A stretch of DNA of 64,000 nt from Cryptomeria japonica (taxonomy: Eukaryota; Streptophyta; Pinopsida; Cupressales; Cupressaceae): contig NC_081406.1 in assembly GCF_030272615.1 (NCBI RefSeq), positions 397,006,439 to 397,070,438 of the forward strand, given 5' to 3'. The notes under the pieces are model-generated. The model searched no databases. It saw nothing but the letters and a program-made list of their open reading frames with translations, and was not told the DNA's origin. Of this stretch, positions 23,823 to 35,760 are shown in pieces. Position 1 is the stretch's first letter. Every line of letters begins with the position of its first letter. The position numbers and the translations under genes are program-made.

Positions 23823-24800
23823 TTATTTTAATGCAACAAATGCCCATCCACTATCTGTTGGATCTTTATCAGAGTCATCTATAACACCTTCATCTGCATA
23901 GTAACATGAATTATGTTTGTTTTTATTAAATTTGTATCTTTGATATTCAGGGTTAGGCTTATATATTCTCTTTGCTTCCTCTCTTAGTCTTGAATGTCTA
24001 TCAGGACACCTAGACGCCATACGACCAACTTTATTGCAATTAAAAAATTTGAAAGGTGCTTTACCTTCATACTTACTCCATGCTAGACCTTTAGGAATCT
24101 TCCTTGCGAATAGTGCTTCAAGTTCTTCATTTCCTCTTCTGATATTTTCAAGTTCTTTTGCATAAAGTGCTTTCCAATCAGATTTGTCAGATGATGATGA
24201 TGATGCTTTGAAGGCTATATCAATCTTGACTGTAGCAACATGACCAAATTATTCAAGTTCAAATATTGAAAGTTTTCCAACCAAAGTATCCCTAGATACT
24301 GATGTATTAGGCATTGTTCTCAACTCATTAATAGCTGTCACTTTCATTTTGTAAGCCGGTTGAAAATCTCTTAAAAATTTATAAACAATTTCATCTTCAC
24401 TTAAAGATCCTCCACAACATTGTATTCCTAAAAAAAATTCATTAACTCTTTCCATAAATGCAGATTCTAGTTTTGCAATTTTGACAGTAGTATCTCTTTC
24501 ATTCAATGTTTCCAATTTATCCCAAATAGATTTTTTTGTAGATCTGTCTAATAATCCCATGATTTGTTGATCTGATAATGCGCTTAGAAGTTCTTCTCTT
24601 GCTTTGTAATCATTCTCCAAGTCTTTAGCCAAGGTTAGTGGATTAGGGTTATTCTGATTAGGAGCAACATAGCCATTCTTTGTAACATCCCATATATCTC
24701 TTCCAATGCAATTCAAATGTGTCTCCATTCTGATCTTCCATATACCATAGTTAGTTCCATCAAGTTTGGGACTATCCTTCCTGAAGATATTTGCTGCCAT
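23823..24800 (-). pseudogene. Copia gag
   Basis: Gag starts at 24800 (MAANIFRKDSPKLDG), followed by NYGIWKIRMETHL, ALSDQQIMGLL, KKSIWDKLETL and FLRDFQPAYKMKV. This is the UBN2-type copia capsid. A stop lies at 24249. In the same frame further on, about 24000-24045, the zinc knuckle reads FNCNKVGRMASRC. Its first Cys is Phe and its His is Arg, so metal binding is lost. The start is chosen because it lies about 45 bases after the primer-binding site and begins the conserved homology. Confidence 0.85.
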
Positions 24801-24842
24801 AGGATCTCCTCAAGCTATTAGGCTTCTACAAAAAGAGGACTA

Positions 24843-24855
24843 GGCTCTAATACCA
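24843..24855 (-). promoter_or_regulatory. Copia primer-binding site, tRNA-iMet type
   Basis: The minus strand reads TGGTATTAGAGCC, one mismatch from the complement of the initiator tRNA-Met 3' end (TGGTATCAGAGCC). It lies two bases from the 5' LTR end. Confidence 0.9.
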
Positions 24856-24857
24856 AT

Positions 24858-25959
24858 TGTTAGGAACCAGGAAGGATGACTGAGAGTGGGAGGTGAATCA
24901 TTTGTCAATAAATTACAACCGAAAACAAATTATTCTAACTTAAAACTCAGTGCTGGTAAAATAGATTAACAATTATATTAATATTGGTACAACTTACTAC
25001 ATGAAATAGAAAACAACCCAAATATTTTGACATGGAAACCCTATAAGGAGAAAAACCATGGTGGAAAACCTTACCCACAATCAGATGATACTACTACATA
25101 TAGTAAGTGAATACAATAATGGGGTTTGCACATGCAGAAAGGCCAACTGCATAGAGCTCACTACTCAATCACAAAATAGGAGTCACACTGACTACACAGT
25201 TGGATGGTTAAATCCAATAATCAATGTATTGCTTCAATAAAGCATCTTTAATGTCAAATTCAGTACTGGTTTAAGCTCTGTGCATGAGGACCAAATACCT
25301 TCATAACCTTTAACAACCTTCCTTCAAATTTTAGATGATATCTGCATGATTCACACAAGGATCTGCTTATTTTTTCTCTTTACAATGATCTTCAATATTC
25401 ACACATTCACACTAATCTTCAATAAGATCTTACAATTATTTATACAAAACCTAAGACCTAATCATTAGGTCGGCTCCTAAAAGATATTACATTTAAATCA
25501 ATTACAAATAAGCCTTGATGCAATACAATATGTTGACCTCAATACATTTACACATTATCCAATCAATAAACCATTTCCAAAATGTGTCATTCTGATCTGG
25601 AACATGATATCTTGTACCAGTCCATAACCTAGACCTATCTGTCGGTGAAGGAAAATATGTGAACCCGATTAGACCAATATGTAAAACACCAAATGCAAAT
25701 AGTAATTCCAAGTCTTCGACATAACCAATTGATCTCTAGATGATAACAAGTCATCATCAACTTCCTGAGCTACCAGTGAAACATATATCAGTGACTGTGC
25801 ATAAGCCAATATCCATACCGGGACCACAATGTGTCGGTTCAACAACAAACCAATATAACCATAGTGTCGAATCAACAATGTAGACCTCCAGAAAGATAAG
25901 TGTTGACATCAATGACAAAACCAATGTAAAACGTAACAAATTCATCCATAATACCAACA
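24858..25959 (-). repeat. Copia 5' LTR
   Basis: 1,102 bp, from TGTTAGGAAC to CATAATACCAACA in plus orientation. It differs from the other copy by many transitions and a short deletion near 25015. The following bases CTTTC are the target duplication. Open frames inside it (for example 25502-26108) are chance. Confidence 0.95.
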
Positions 25960-25964
25960 CTTTC

Positions 25965-26830
25965 CATAAAATAGAGAAGAGTGCACTGGAAAGAAGACAA
26001 GAAGAAATCAGGATTCAGATAAAAGAGGCATATGAAAGACAACAAAGAAAATAGAATGAGAAGAATCAAGAAGTGACAACACATGGAATATAATAAATCA
26101 CTAATCAATCATTAGAAGATCAATAGAATATTAGGTTTATATCAAACATTGAGGAAGAAACACCAAGATATGGAAGAACTCTACAAGAATTGATAGAAAG
26201 TGAAGCAGGAATGGCTATTAGTCCAGAAGAAGATGAGTTCAAGAGAAGGTAGATGCTAGAAAAGAAAACAATAATAGAATCCTCTACGCCAAGTGCACAA
26301 GTATGCCAACTTCAAGCCACAAATGAATCTTATGAAATTGACCCAGAGGGAACTTGTAGTACCAAAGATGTATGTGTTGATACAATTCATTCATTTGAGG
26401 GACAAACGTCAGATGATGAGTCACTTGAGAGTGAATCGCAAAATACCCATCCTGACTTTGTTAGAGATAATTGGAGAGCACTTGGGAGAGATTATCCTCA
26501 AGAGAGTTCTATCTATGACATCACCTACTCAAAATCAAATTATGACTATTATGCCATGAACATTGAAATACCCAATGATGACAAAGAATATGAGATACCT
26601 ATGCTTCATCCAAAACTAATTGATTGGGAAAGCACTGAAAACCTTGAATTTGATATCTTTTCCGATGATCATACCTTAGCCATATATCTTAATGCCATTG
26701 AACCAATCCCACCTAACATATCTACCACTGGTGAATCAAGTAATGCTTCTTACAGTCATGAGGGTGCCAAACTCTCCAGTCACAAAATTGAAATAAAATA
26801 AAGAAAAAGAACTATTGCTGAAAACCATTT
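25965..26830 (+). pseudogene. Element B linker between G-patch and reverse transcriptase
   Basis: The frame at 26253-26801 is acidic and rich in Ser, Asp and Glu. It contains MLHPKLIDWES, FDIFSDDHTL and YLNAIEPIP, matching E at 57325-57430 (IIHPELIEWNQ, LDLFQNDEAI). It then passes KDVSDGKNLLEVPEDG at about 26870, again conserved in E (KSVSNGENLSEAPED). The linker is in the same frame as the reverse transcriptase, one stop apart. I recognise no enzyme; its role is unknown. 25965-26252 carries stops in all frames and is a decayed part of the same linker. Confidence 0.6.
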
Positions 26831-26831
26831 T

Positions 26832-27960
26832 ATGGCAACACTAGATCAATCAAAAGGAAAAATAAAAGACGTATCTGATGGTAAAAACCTCCTTGAGGTG
26901 CCGGAAGATGGAATATTTGACACCCCCCTTGCATATTTTCAAGAGAGATCTCCCATATTGATAGAGCTGATAGAAGCAATAAACATTGGCACACTAAAGG
27001 ATCCCAAGGTCCATCGTATTGCATCATTGTTAGATGAAGAAAAGAAAGACTACATAGAGTTCTTCAAACAAAGGCAAAAAAAATTTTCTTGGTCCAATGT
27101 AGACATGCTAGGACTTGATCTAGATCTTATCATGCACCATCTCAATATAGATCCAAAATGAAAACCAAAACTAGTTAAGCAAAAGCTAAGGAAGATGCAT
27201 CCACATATTGCTCTCCTTGTCAAAAAAGAGCTAAAGAAACTATTAGATGTGAGTTTCATAAGACCTGTCGCTTATCTAGAGTGGGTCTCAAGCATTGTAC
27301 CAGTGTCAAAACCAGATAAAAGCATAAGAGTCTGCACTGACTTCATATATTTGAACAAAGAATGTCCCAAAGATGATTTCCCACTTCCAAACATTGATAT
27401 AATTGTAGATTTATCAGCAAGTCATGAGATGTTTTCCTTAATGGATGGATTCTCGGGGTACAATAAAATAAAAATTGCCCCTAAAGATTAGGAGAAGATA
27501 ACATTGACTTGTGCATATGGTACTTATTGTTGAAATGTCATGCCATTTGGGCTTAAAAATGCAAGAGAAACTTATCAGAGGGCCATGGCAATAATTTCCC
27601 ATGATAGGATGCACACAGTAATGGAATACTATGTGGATGACATACTTGTAAAATCTCATACAAGGAAAGAATAATTGAAGACCTTGGGAAAGATATTTGA
27701 CAGGCTTGAGCAATATCAACTAAGATTGAACCCAAAGAAATGTGCATTTAGAGTTACCTCAGGAAAACTTATTGGGTACATTATATCAGCTTGTGGAATC
27801 GAAGTAGACCGTGAGAAAGTTAAAGCTATCATGGAGATGGAGTTACCTAAGAACATAAGCCAGTTACATTCTCTACAAGGGAGATTGCAGTCAATCAGAA
27901 GATTCATTTCTTAGCTAGTTGATAGATGTCATCCCTTCACTCAATTATTACACAAGAATG
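26832..27960 (+). pseudogene. Element B reverse transcriptase
   Basis: Motifs in order: IASLLDEEKKDYIEFF, KQKLRKMHPHIA, DVSFIRPVAYLEWVS, CTDFIYLNKECPKDDFPLP, LMDGFSGYNKIKIAP, MPFGLKNARETYQRAM, YVDD (27630-27641, intact) and LNPKKCAFRVTSGKLIGYI. It ends in LQGRLQSIRRFIS. Stops interrupt at about 27160, 27490, 27532, 27673 and 27913, all in one frame. The conserved 'CPKDDFPLPNID' phrase is typical of Tat/Athila polymerases. Confidence 0.9.
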
Positions 27961-28460
27961 TTCTATTCAAATGGGATCATAAATGTGAGGAAGCTTTCAT
28001 TCAAATCAAGGAATATATGGTGAATCCTTCAGTATGGGTATCACCAATCAAAATGAAACCATTATTTCTTTACATCTCAGTGACAAATGTATCACTAGGA
28101 GCTCTCTTATCACAACATGATGAAGAAGGAAAAGAAAGAGCAGTATATTACATCAACAAAACACTTGTAGGCTATGAATTGAACTATACATCAGTTGAGA
28201 AGACATGCCTAGCAATTGTATTTGTAACTCAGAAATTGTGACATTATATGCTAACTCATTATGTGAAATTGATAGAAAAAATAGATCCAATGAAGTATTT
28301 TCTAAGCAAGCCAACATTGAGAGGTAGATTGTCCAAATGGGTTATGATACTAAGTGAGTATGACATAGAATATGCTGATCGAAAATCTATCAAAGGACAA
28401 GTAATTGCTGATTAATTGGCTGAAGTACCCCTACAAGATGACACACCATTTCACATTGAA
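27961..28460 (+). pseudogene. Element B first RNase H (catalytic Asp lost)
   Basis: The domain reads LFLYISVTNVSLGALLS, where active gypsy RNase H has LYTDAS-type Asp; here it is Ser. ERAVYYINKTLVGYELNYTSVEK, the HYMLTHYVKL stretch and KWVMILSEYDIEYADRKSIKG follow. Element E has LYISATSTALG at the same place, also without Asp. Loss in both suggests the domain became a structural connector while a second RNase H does the work. Stops at about 28240 and 28415. Confidence 0.8.
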
Positions 28461-28930
28461 TTTCTCGATGCAAACATTCTAATAGTTAGCACAAATTTTT
28501 GGGAGTTATACTTTGATGGCTCCTGTATGCAACATGGTTCAAGTGAAAGAATCTTGTTCATAACACCTCAAGGCCACACAATTCCAAAATCATATAGACT
28601 GTGATTCTCACGTACGAAAAACACTACAGAGTATGGGGCATTGGTCATTGGGATCAAAATGGCCATTTTAATGGAACATCAAGGAATTATATGTTTATGG
28701 AGATTCACAACTCATAATCAACTAGATAAATGATGATTATCAAACCAAGGATGACAAGCTGATACCCTATAAAAAGCTGGTTGAAGATTTTAAAGAGCAC
28801 TTTGAAGAAATATCATTCACTCAGATCCTAAGGAATGAGAATAAAGCAGCAGATGCAATGGCTACAATAGCATCTCTTTTGCATTCCCAAGATAATCAAC
28901 AATGTTACAAATTCCTGGTGGAAGATATAA
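28461..28930 (+). pseudogene. Element B second (archaeal-type) RNase H
   Basis: ELYFDGSCMQHGSSERILF gives the first Asp, NTTEYGALV the Glu, and, after a frameshift at about 28670-28680, ELYVYGDSQLIINQ the second Asp. RNENKAADAMATIASLL closes it. Aligned with E at 59228-59640. This additional RNase H between polymerase and integrase is diagnostic of the Tat lineage. One stop near 28602. Confidence 0.85.
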
Positions 28931-29906
28931 TGCATCCCATTGTTGAGTCCTAGAACACCCACATGATTTTCCACATATTTGGAACCAATCAATCCTTATA
29001 TAGATAAACTTATCGATACTTGAAGGAAAATATCATTCCCCCAGACCTATCTCGCAATCAGATAAGAAATTCTATCCATCAGTCATCTTTCTATACTATC
29101 ATTGTTGATACTTTATATAGATGATGTCTAGATAACACTCTATTGAGGTGTCTCAAACAGGAGGAATCTGAGAAAGTTCTCAACACATTCCACGAAGGTA
29201 TTTGTGACACGCACTCAAGTGGCTTAACACTGGCTAAGAAACTTATTCGATTGGGTTATTATTGGCCTACTATGGAGAGATATTCATTTACATATGCCAA
29301 GAAATGCAAAAAATGTCAGATCAATGGGAATCTCATCCATGCACCAGCACAAGAACTGCATCCTATGGTAGGATCATGGTCATTCTCTCAATGGGGACTT
29401 GACCTAGTGGGTAAAATAAATCCTTCATCTTCTAATGGACATAAGTTCATTTTGAGTGCTACTGAGTATTTCACTAAATGGATTGAAGCAGTGCCTTTGA
29501 CAGTGGTGATAGAAAAGCAAATATCATTATTTATCTTGAACTACATAATTTGTCGCTATGGTGTCCCTATGATCATCATCACTGATAATGGGAGGCCATT
29601 TAAGAATAAAGATGTGAAGGAACTATGTGAGTGATTTCATATCCAACATAGATTTTTGACACCATATTACTCACAGGGAAATGGTCAAGTTGAGGCATTA
29701 AATAAAACAATCCTAAAGATCTTGAAGAATATAGTTAATGAAGTTGGTAAAGGCTAGCATGTTCAACTAAAGCCTTCTCTATGGGCATACCGAACTAGAA
29801 TCCATACACCAATGGGGGAAACTCCATATTTCCTTGTGTATGGATCAGAAGAAATATTACCAGTAGAAGTAGAGATACCTTCTCTACGGGTGTCCTTGAA
29901 AGGTCT
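28931..29906 (+). pseudogene. Element B integrase, N-terminal and catalytic part
   Basis: The zinc-binding part FHEGICDTHSSG ... KKCKKCQ keeps both His and both Cys. The catalytic part has WGLDLVGKI (Asp), IITDNGRPFKN (Asp) and GQVEALNKTILKIL (Glu). It continues with LWAYRTRIHTP and PVEVEIPSLRVSLKG. Stops at about 28953, 29001, 29121, 29632 and 29757. Element C interrupts the C-terminal part at 29907, and the frame resumes at 42798. Confidence 0.9.
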
Positions 29907-30699
29907 TGTCATGCCCAAAAATTAGGGCAAGAATGGAATGATTTTTTTATAAAAAAAATGACTAGTTAATTAACAAAGTTCGCTAGCACGACATGTGTTA
30001 ACATGTTGGCCATAACAAAGGTCGAACAAACTCTGATACTAACTAAGTATCGAAACTAAATAAAAATTTATTTGCGGAAAACTAAATGTTTTAAATTTTA
30101 TTTTCTCGTCAGATATAGTCATTTGTTTAATTTATTAAACTCATTTAAATGGTAGACGTAGTTAAAAATTGATCTCCAATGAATCCATATTGTCTAAAAG
30201 ACATTTTAAATCATTAATTAATTTAATGGATTAACGTGCCAAATTAATTTCTTAAAGACCTTATCCAATGAGGATTATTATCTTTCCAAAGTAAAATTTA
30301 GTTTACAAGGAATTAAGTTTCCCCATCTATTAAATTTAAGGTTTTCACAATAGTTCGTTCTAAAAATAATTAATTGGAATTAAAAATTTCCCCATCTATC
30401 TATCATGAAACCCTAACTAATTTTAAATACAAATTCTTTTCCACAACATTAGAAAAAATAATTTTCATGTAATCCCTAATTAGGGATTTTTTTTTAAAAA
30501 TATAAAATGGCTCTAAACTGAATTACTCAAACATATTATTTTTATTTTGTTACCCTAGCCCTACCTGGGCTAGGGTTTAATATTTCTTTGATGACCATTT
30601 TATTTTCACAGGGCCGAAACCCATTGGCAGTGGCCGTGATTTTTTTTTGATGCAGGTTTATTTTTTGAGGAGTGACGGGGTTTCCATGGCGGAGGCTCG

Positions 30700-30907
30700 G
30701 CCTTGGCCGCCCACTGTGCACTGCACAGTGTTCGGCCTTGCCGCCCACTCTGCAGCCCACAATGCGCGGCCCCGCCGTTCACTGTGCACTGCACAGTGTG
30801 CGGCACCGCCATCCACTGTGCTTTGCACAGTGCGCGGCTCCGCCGGTCACTGTGCATTGCACAGTGCGCGGTTTGCCGCCGATCACTGTGCGATGCACAG
30901 TGCTTCG
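30700..30907 (+). repeat. GC-rich tandem array of hairpin units in C 3' LTR
   Basis: Six units of 34-37 bp start at 30700, 30735, 30769, 30803, 30837 and 30871. Most contain the near-perfect inverted repeat CACTGTGCA-n-TGCACAGTG, followed by a GCG/TCG end. Unit 2 has lost the symmetry. The block is far richer in GC than the surrounding LTR. The same six units recur at 39562-39772. Confidence 0.9.
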
Positions 30908-31224
30908 GCCCTTCCCTTTTTTTGTTATAATTTTTTTTTTTAAATTTATAAATAATATAGATATATATATATATTTCTCAATACTAATTGCACATGCAAA
31001 ATTTTTTTAAAAGAAACAAAATAACAAGAAACTCATTATGCTATGTATATGGCATGTTTTATATAAAAATATATATAAATATACCCATGATTTCTACATG
31101 CATATATATATATATTTATTTATGACTAATAGTTTTAATTCTTTTTCTTAAACTAACATCGTAATCATGAAAGATTTTGATATACAATTGTAGGAAAGGA
31201 AATATGGATTACGTCTGTTTTAAT

Positions 31225-31226
<2 letters not shown>

Positions 31227-31318
<92 letters not shown>
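31227..31318 (+). repeat. (TA)n microsatellite in C 3' LTR
   Basis: About 46 uninterrupted AT dinucleotides. At the equivalent place of the 5' LTR (about 40267-40281) the run is only about 14 bases. Confidence 0.95.
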
Positions 31319-31320
<2 letters not shown>

Positions 31321-33831
31321 CCATAACTATATCGAAATCTATATATTGTAATCTATGGGTATGCAGGAAACAGAATTCTAAGAATTTTTTTTTTTTTAAA
31401 CTTAAGAAATACTATTTTAGGAAAGCATTATACTTTTCTGAAATAAATACATTCATTGATTTCTCAACTAATAAAACAACTAATTTATTTACATGTTAAC
31501 AGCAAGTACAAATCATGATTTTCTGCAATTAAAATGGAGATAGATTTTTAGTTAAAAAGAAGAACTCAGATTTAAATAAAATTGATTTTTATATTGCAAA
31601 AAAAAACAACTATTGCATGCAAATCAAAAAGCAAATCTTTTTAAAAAAAAATAGAAAATAGAAGCATATCTAGCTTTTTACAACTCTAACGATATTCTGC
31701 AAATTTACAGGATGTTTCTTTATTTAACTACAACAACAAATCTCATGACTATTTTCAAAATTACAACTTGCCTCTCATTTCTATGAATGAGGATGTATTT
31801 CTCCTATCAAATTTAAAACTAATAACTACAAATCAATTTAAAATTTCTTCAACAATATCCTTCTGCAACCTTTCACTTTTCCTAGTCTTTTCTCCTAGCA
31901 TTCCTACATAATAGAAACACAAATATGACCACGAAGTGCTCACCTCCCAGCCTAGGCTAACTGGTAGCCACCCCCGAGCTCAGAGAACCAAGCCCTAGAT
32001 GGGTAACAAACATGCAAACACATAGAAGACAAAAATGCACACACCGATATTCAGACACACTCCCAACTTGGCTACACAGCACCACGCTTTGGTGATGACT
32101 TTTTTCAAAGGGTGGTAGTGGACCAATACCCTGAGGAGAACTGTAAGTATGGAAAAACAAGTAGCCACATCATGGCACAATAATTACATCAAAAATCTCA
32201 ACCCCTAATTCCTTATGCCCCCCAAAGGCATTCTAGCCTTATATCCCTCCTTATGACCCCCATTGCACAAACAGGCCATGCAGCAAGGGTCACACAAAGA
32301 TCCCTTGTGATCGCTCTCAAACGAGAGTCTCTCACTCGAGGGTTGTCACTACTACCACCCACAAGATCCTCCTCTCTTCCAAGAGTAAGAGGTCTTGAGA
32401 GAACTCCCAAAACACAACAAAGCATAATGCAAAAATTCCAAATGAAATTCTAAAACAAGACAATCAAGAACACATATTTCTTACACCTATCATACTCTCA
32501 AACACATACAAGAAAATAGACATTTTAAAGAATAATCAAACCAACCTTAATCTACCCAATGGTAGTATAATATTTGAGGAAGAGCTGCCCAATCCACGGA
32601 TCTTCTTCTTCTACCCTTAGTCAAATTTTCTATTCCAAACTATTCTTTTTCTTTTCAAAAATTCTCTTGTCTCCAAAAAATGGAGAGTGGGTGATTACCC
32701 TCAAATTCACAAATTCTTGCTTAAGAAGCTCATTCTCTGAGTTCTCACAAGTTTCTAAAAACCAAAAAGGAAAGTAAAGCAGAATGCAAAAAGACTCTCA
32801 TTTGAATAGGAAAAATCTCAATTAGATTTAAACTTCTAATTTTCAATTTTCGCACAACTCAAAAAAGCCAATTTTTAAAGCGTCAAAAAGGTCACTTAAA
32901 AGTAGAAACTTGCCTAAAATTACCCCTAACCCCTAGGTATACCTTATGGGCTTTAGGAAACCCTATTAAACTACCCCTAGGTGTTCATTTAACCCATTTT
33001 AAACCCGTCTGAAGTTTATTTTCGGGTCAAACATATGTTGACCACTCCAAAGATTTCTTTCCCAAGGTATTTATGACATCACGTTATATTATTTAGAAAA
33101 AAAACTATAGTTAAACACTTTCCCTCCAAGAGACAAAAATAAAACATTTAAATTTAAATCCACACGTGTCAAGTGACACAAATAAAACACTTTTACAAAA
33201 TAAAACATGAAATCGTCTCTTGTGGATTTTACCCATTAAATTTAAATAACACTTAACACTCATGCAGCATATACTGTTACGAATAAAATACAACACAAAC
33301 GGGGTGTTGTCTCTCCAAATAGACAACCCCTGGCTTACGAACATACATAAGTCTAGGTTTGGTTCTCCGTAATTTTCCATGGTCACATGGTAAATTTCCT
33401 GCGCATCTCAATTTACAAATTAGTACTTTCAAATATCCACCTATAATATAATTCAAAGGAATAACAATACACATCATCACTTGCATACAATTTTCATCTG
33501 CACAGATTAAATACATCTTTTATCAAGCAATTTCACATAAGCAATTTCATCCCAATTCACATAAACTTAACCATACATCATAGTTCTATTATCATAGTAA
33601 AGTCTTGCAAATTTAATAACGACATCTATCATTGCAATATCATCCTATCTAACAATCATGTAGTGTTCTATCTCATAAAGCATATAAGTAAATCATCAAA
33701 ACATAGCAATGTTATCCAAATCCTGAAATCATATAAGTTCTAAGTCTCAAAATGCATCAAAATAAAGTATCCATAATAGTCTAAATATAAAATCCACTGA
33801 ATGTCAGACTGAGTCGAGGTGGGGCCTCACA

Positions 33832-33843
33832 CCCTCCCCCTCT
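33832..33843 (-). promoter_or_regulatory. Element C polypurine tract
   Basis: The minus strand reads AGAGGGGGAGGG directly before the 3' LTR start TGTGAGGCC. The pol stop codon TAG (33842-33844) overlaps its first two bases. Confidence 0.85.
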
Positions 33844-34772
33844 AGGCATGAACTTCCTCTTGGAGTTCATCAAAGAGGTGGGGGTACTCTGATCTCATAC
33901 GTGCTGCGTCCTCCCATGAACCCTTAACGTCATCATAACAATCCCACTTGACCCTAACCTGGTCTAGCTCTCGACCTCAATGGGCCAACGTCTGGTGTGC
34001 CAAAATGCGAATAGGCTCCAAAGCTAGCTGCCCGTCCGACTCCACCTGCAAGGCATCCCAATCTAAAATGTGAGACTCATCATAGATATATTTTCTCAAA
34101 ACTGATACATGAAACACATCGTGGATGCGTGACAGGCTAGGTGGCAATGCTAAATGGTAGGCAACTGGGCCTATCCTCTCAAGAATCTCAAAAGGTCCTA
34201 CAAAGTGAGGTGCGAGCTTAGAACCCTTTCCATAACGGATTGGACTCTTATGCGGTCGCACTCTCAAGAAGACTCTATCTCCAACCAAGTAGCTACGATC
34301 TATCCTCTTTGCATCAGCATATTTCTTCTGTCTATCCTGAGCCTCTCTTAGATGTTGCCTAATCAAATCCACCTACTGTTCCATATCCTAAACTATCTCA
34401 GGACCAATAGTAACTCTATCCTCTATGTGATCCCAACTCAAGGGCGTCCTGCAAGGCCTGCCGTATAATGCCTGATAGGGTGGCATCCCCAAAGAAGTGT
34501 GATGCCCATTGTTATAGGAAAACTCCACTAAGGGAAGATACTCCTCCCACTGGGTCTGATGATCATGACGTACATACGAAGCATATCCTCTAACACCTAA
34601 TTGACCCTCTCTGTCTGACCATCTGTCTCCAAGTGATAGGCTATACTAAAATTGAGCTTAGTGCCCATAACTGCCTGTAATGACTTCCAAAAGGAAGAAG
34701 TGAAAAGAGAATCCCTGTCAGAAATAATCTTGCGGGGCACGCCATGAAGTCTAACAATGTCCCGTAAGAACA
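33842..34772 (-). pseudogene. Element C integrase C-terminus with chromodomain-like tail
   Basis: The frame 34372-33977 has RQKKYADAKRIDRSYLVGD, VFLRVRPHKS, APHFVGPFEILERIG, VAYHLALPPSL and IHDVFHVSVLRKYI, the integrase GPY/F module. After one stop (TGA for the expected Arg codon) near 33977 it continues VRVKWDCYDDVKGSWE and YPHLFDEL to a TAG at 33842. That tail resembles the divergent chromodomain of chromoviruses, which guides integration to chromatin. The part 34772-34375 (VEFSYNNGHH-type, YGRPCRTPL) lies in another frame after a shift near 34560. Confidence 0.8.
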
Positions 34773-35211
34773 CCTATGCTACTGCTGGAGCTGTGAATGT
34801 AGTACGGACTGGTGAAAAGTGAGCTACTTTGGTCAACTTGTCAACTATCACCAAGATAGCATCATGGCGATGAGAAGACATAGGAAGACCAATGATGAAA
34901 TCCATGGATATAGTATCCCACTTCCACTCTGGTATAGCATGAGACTGGAGTAACCCACCTGGATGATGGTGCTCCACCTTTACTCTCTAACACTCGAGGC
35001 ATCGAGCTACTATCTCAGCAATGAGCTGCCGCATTCCCGGCCAATGATACAACTGCCTCAAGTCAGCATGCAACTTTTTAACCCCGAGATGCGCTGCATA
35101 AGGAGCTCTATGAGCCTCCGTGATAATGAACTCTCGCAATCCTCTGGAGGAAGGTACATAAATGTGCCCTCTGTGGCGTAACAGTCCATCGGACTCCAAA
35201 GAATAATCCAC
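34560..35211 (-). pseudogene. Element C integrase, zinc-binding and catalytic domains
   Basis: From 35211: SDGLLRHRGHIYVPS, then HRAPYAAHLGVKKL and RCLEC (the HHCC zinc site), [13 protein letters not shown] (first Asp), [14 protein letters not shown] (second Asp), and DGQTERVN (Glu). All catalytic residues are present. Stops lie near 34984, 34771 and about 34625. A frameshift near 34600-34560 precedes the C-terminal module. Confidence 0.9.
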
Positions 35212-35232
35212 ATATTTCCCTTCTAGAGTAAC

Positions 35233-35760
35233 CTAAGATCGTATTACCTGACCAACCTCTGCATACCATCCATCCTCGAGCAAGTGCTGTAGTATACGGT
35301 CTCTCAAATATGTGCCCATGGATATGGTGTAAACCTCGTGATGTCTCCTACTCAAGGCATCTGCAACTACATTTTCCTTTCCTTTGATGTAGTGAACGTC
35401 AAAATCATATTCGCACAAGAACTCCATCCATCTCCTCTGACGTGCATTAAGGTTCGGCTGAGTGAAGATGTACTGAAGACTCTAATGATCTGAATGCAAC
35501 TCGAAGTGATGACCTAAAAGGAAGTGTCTCCACCTCACAAGTGCAGGCACTACTACTGCGAGCTCAAGGTCGTGAGTGGGATAATTAAGTTCATGAGTCT
35601 TAAGTTTCCTAGACTCGAAAGCTATGGCCCTACCATCCTGCATAAGAACTGCCCCTAAACCCTCTAGAGAAGCATCTGTACAAACCATGAAGTTAGCTGT
35701 AGGATCTGGTACAACAAGGATAGGAGCGCTAGTAAGTGCCTTCTTGAGTTCCTGAAAGGC
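35233..35760 (-). pseudogene. Element C RNase H
   Basis: [20 protein letters not shown] carries the first Asp. [19 protein letters not shown] has the Glu, and ELHSDH the next Asp. After a stop near 35482 the frame goes on to [20 protein letters not shown] and VADALSRR. This single gypsy RNase H keeps its catalytic residues, unlike the first RNase H of B and E. Confidence 0.9.

Larger units (their letters stand above)
19298..25959 (-). mobile_element. Complete Ty1/copia retrotransposon in B, minus strand
   Basis: It is 6,662 bp long with LTRs of about 1.1 kb, flanked by perfect CTTTC duplications (19293-19297 and 25960-25964). On the minus strand the order is 5' LTR, primer-binding site, gag, protease, integrase, reverse transcriptase, RNase H, polypurine tract, 3' LTR. 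Integrase before reverse transcriptase defines copia. The LTRs differ by about 8-9 percent by eye, so the insertion is old. Frames shift at least four times; it is inactive. Confidence 0.95.
29907..33831 (-). repeat. Element C 3' LTR (3.9 kb)
   Basis: In plus orientation it starts TGTCATGCCC and ends GGGGCCTCACA. 3,925 bp is very long for an LTR. It contains a GC-rich array of six hairpin units at 30700-30907 and a (TA)n run at 31227-31318. It has no protein I can recognise; the open frames at 31957-32425 and 33111-33516 recur in the other LTR only because the copies are nearly identical. Confidence 0.9.

Noticed and set aside
30542-31010. Several overlapping open frames on both strands over the GC-rich array
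   Set aside because: They are open because the 34 bp units lack stops; the products are repetitive Cys/His strings caused by the DNA repeat.
33111-33516. Open frames of 79-91 codons in the C LTR, repeated almost unchanged at 42072-42477
   Set aside because: The repetition only reflects two near-identical LTR copies. No domain, no start context, and the LTR is not known to code.
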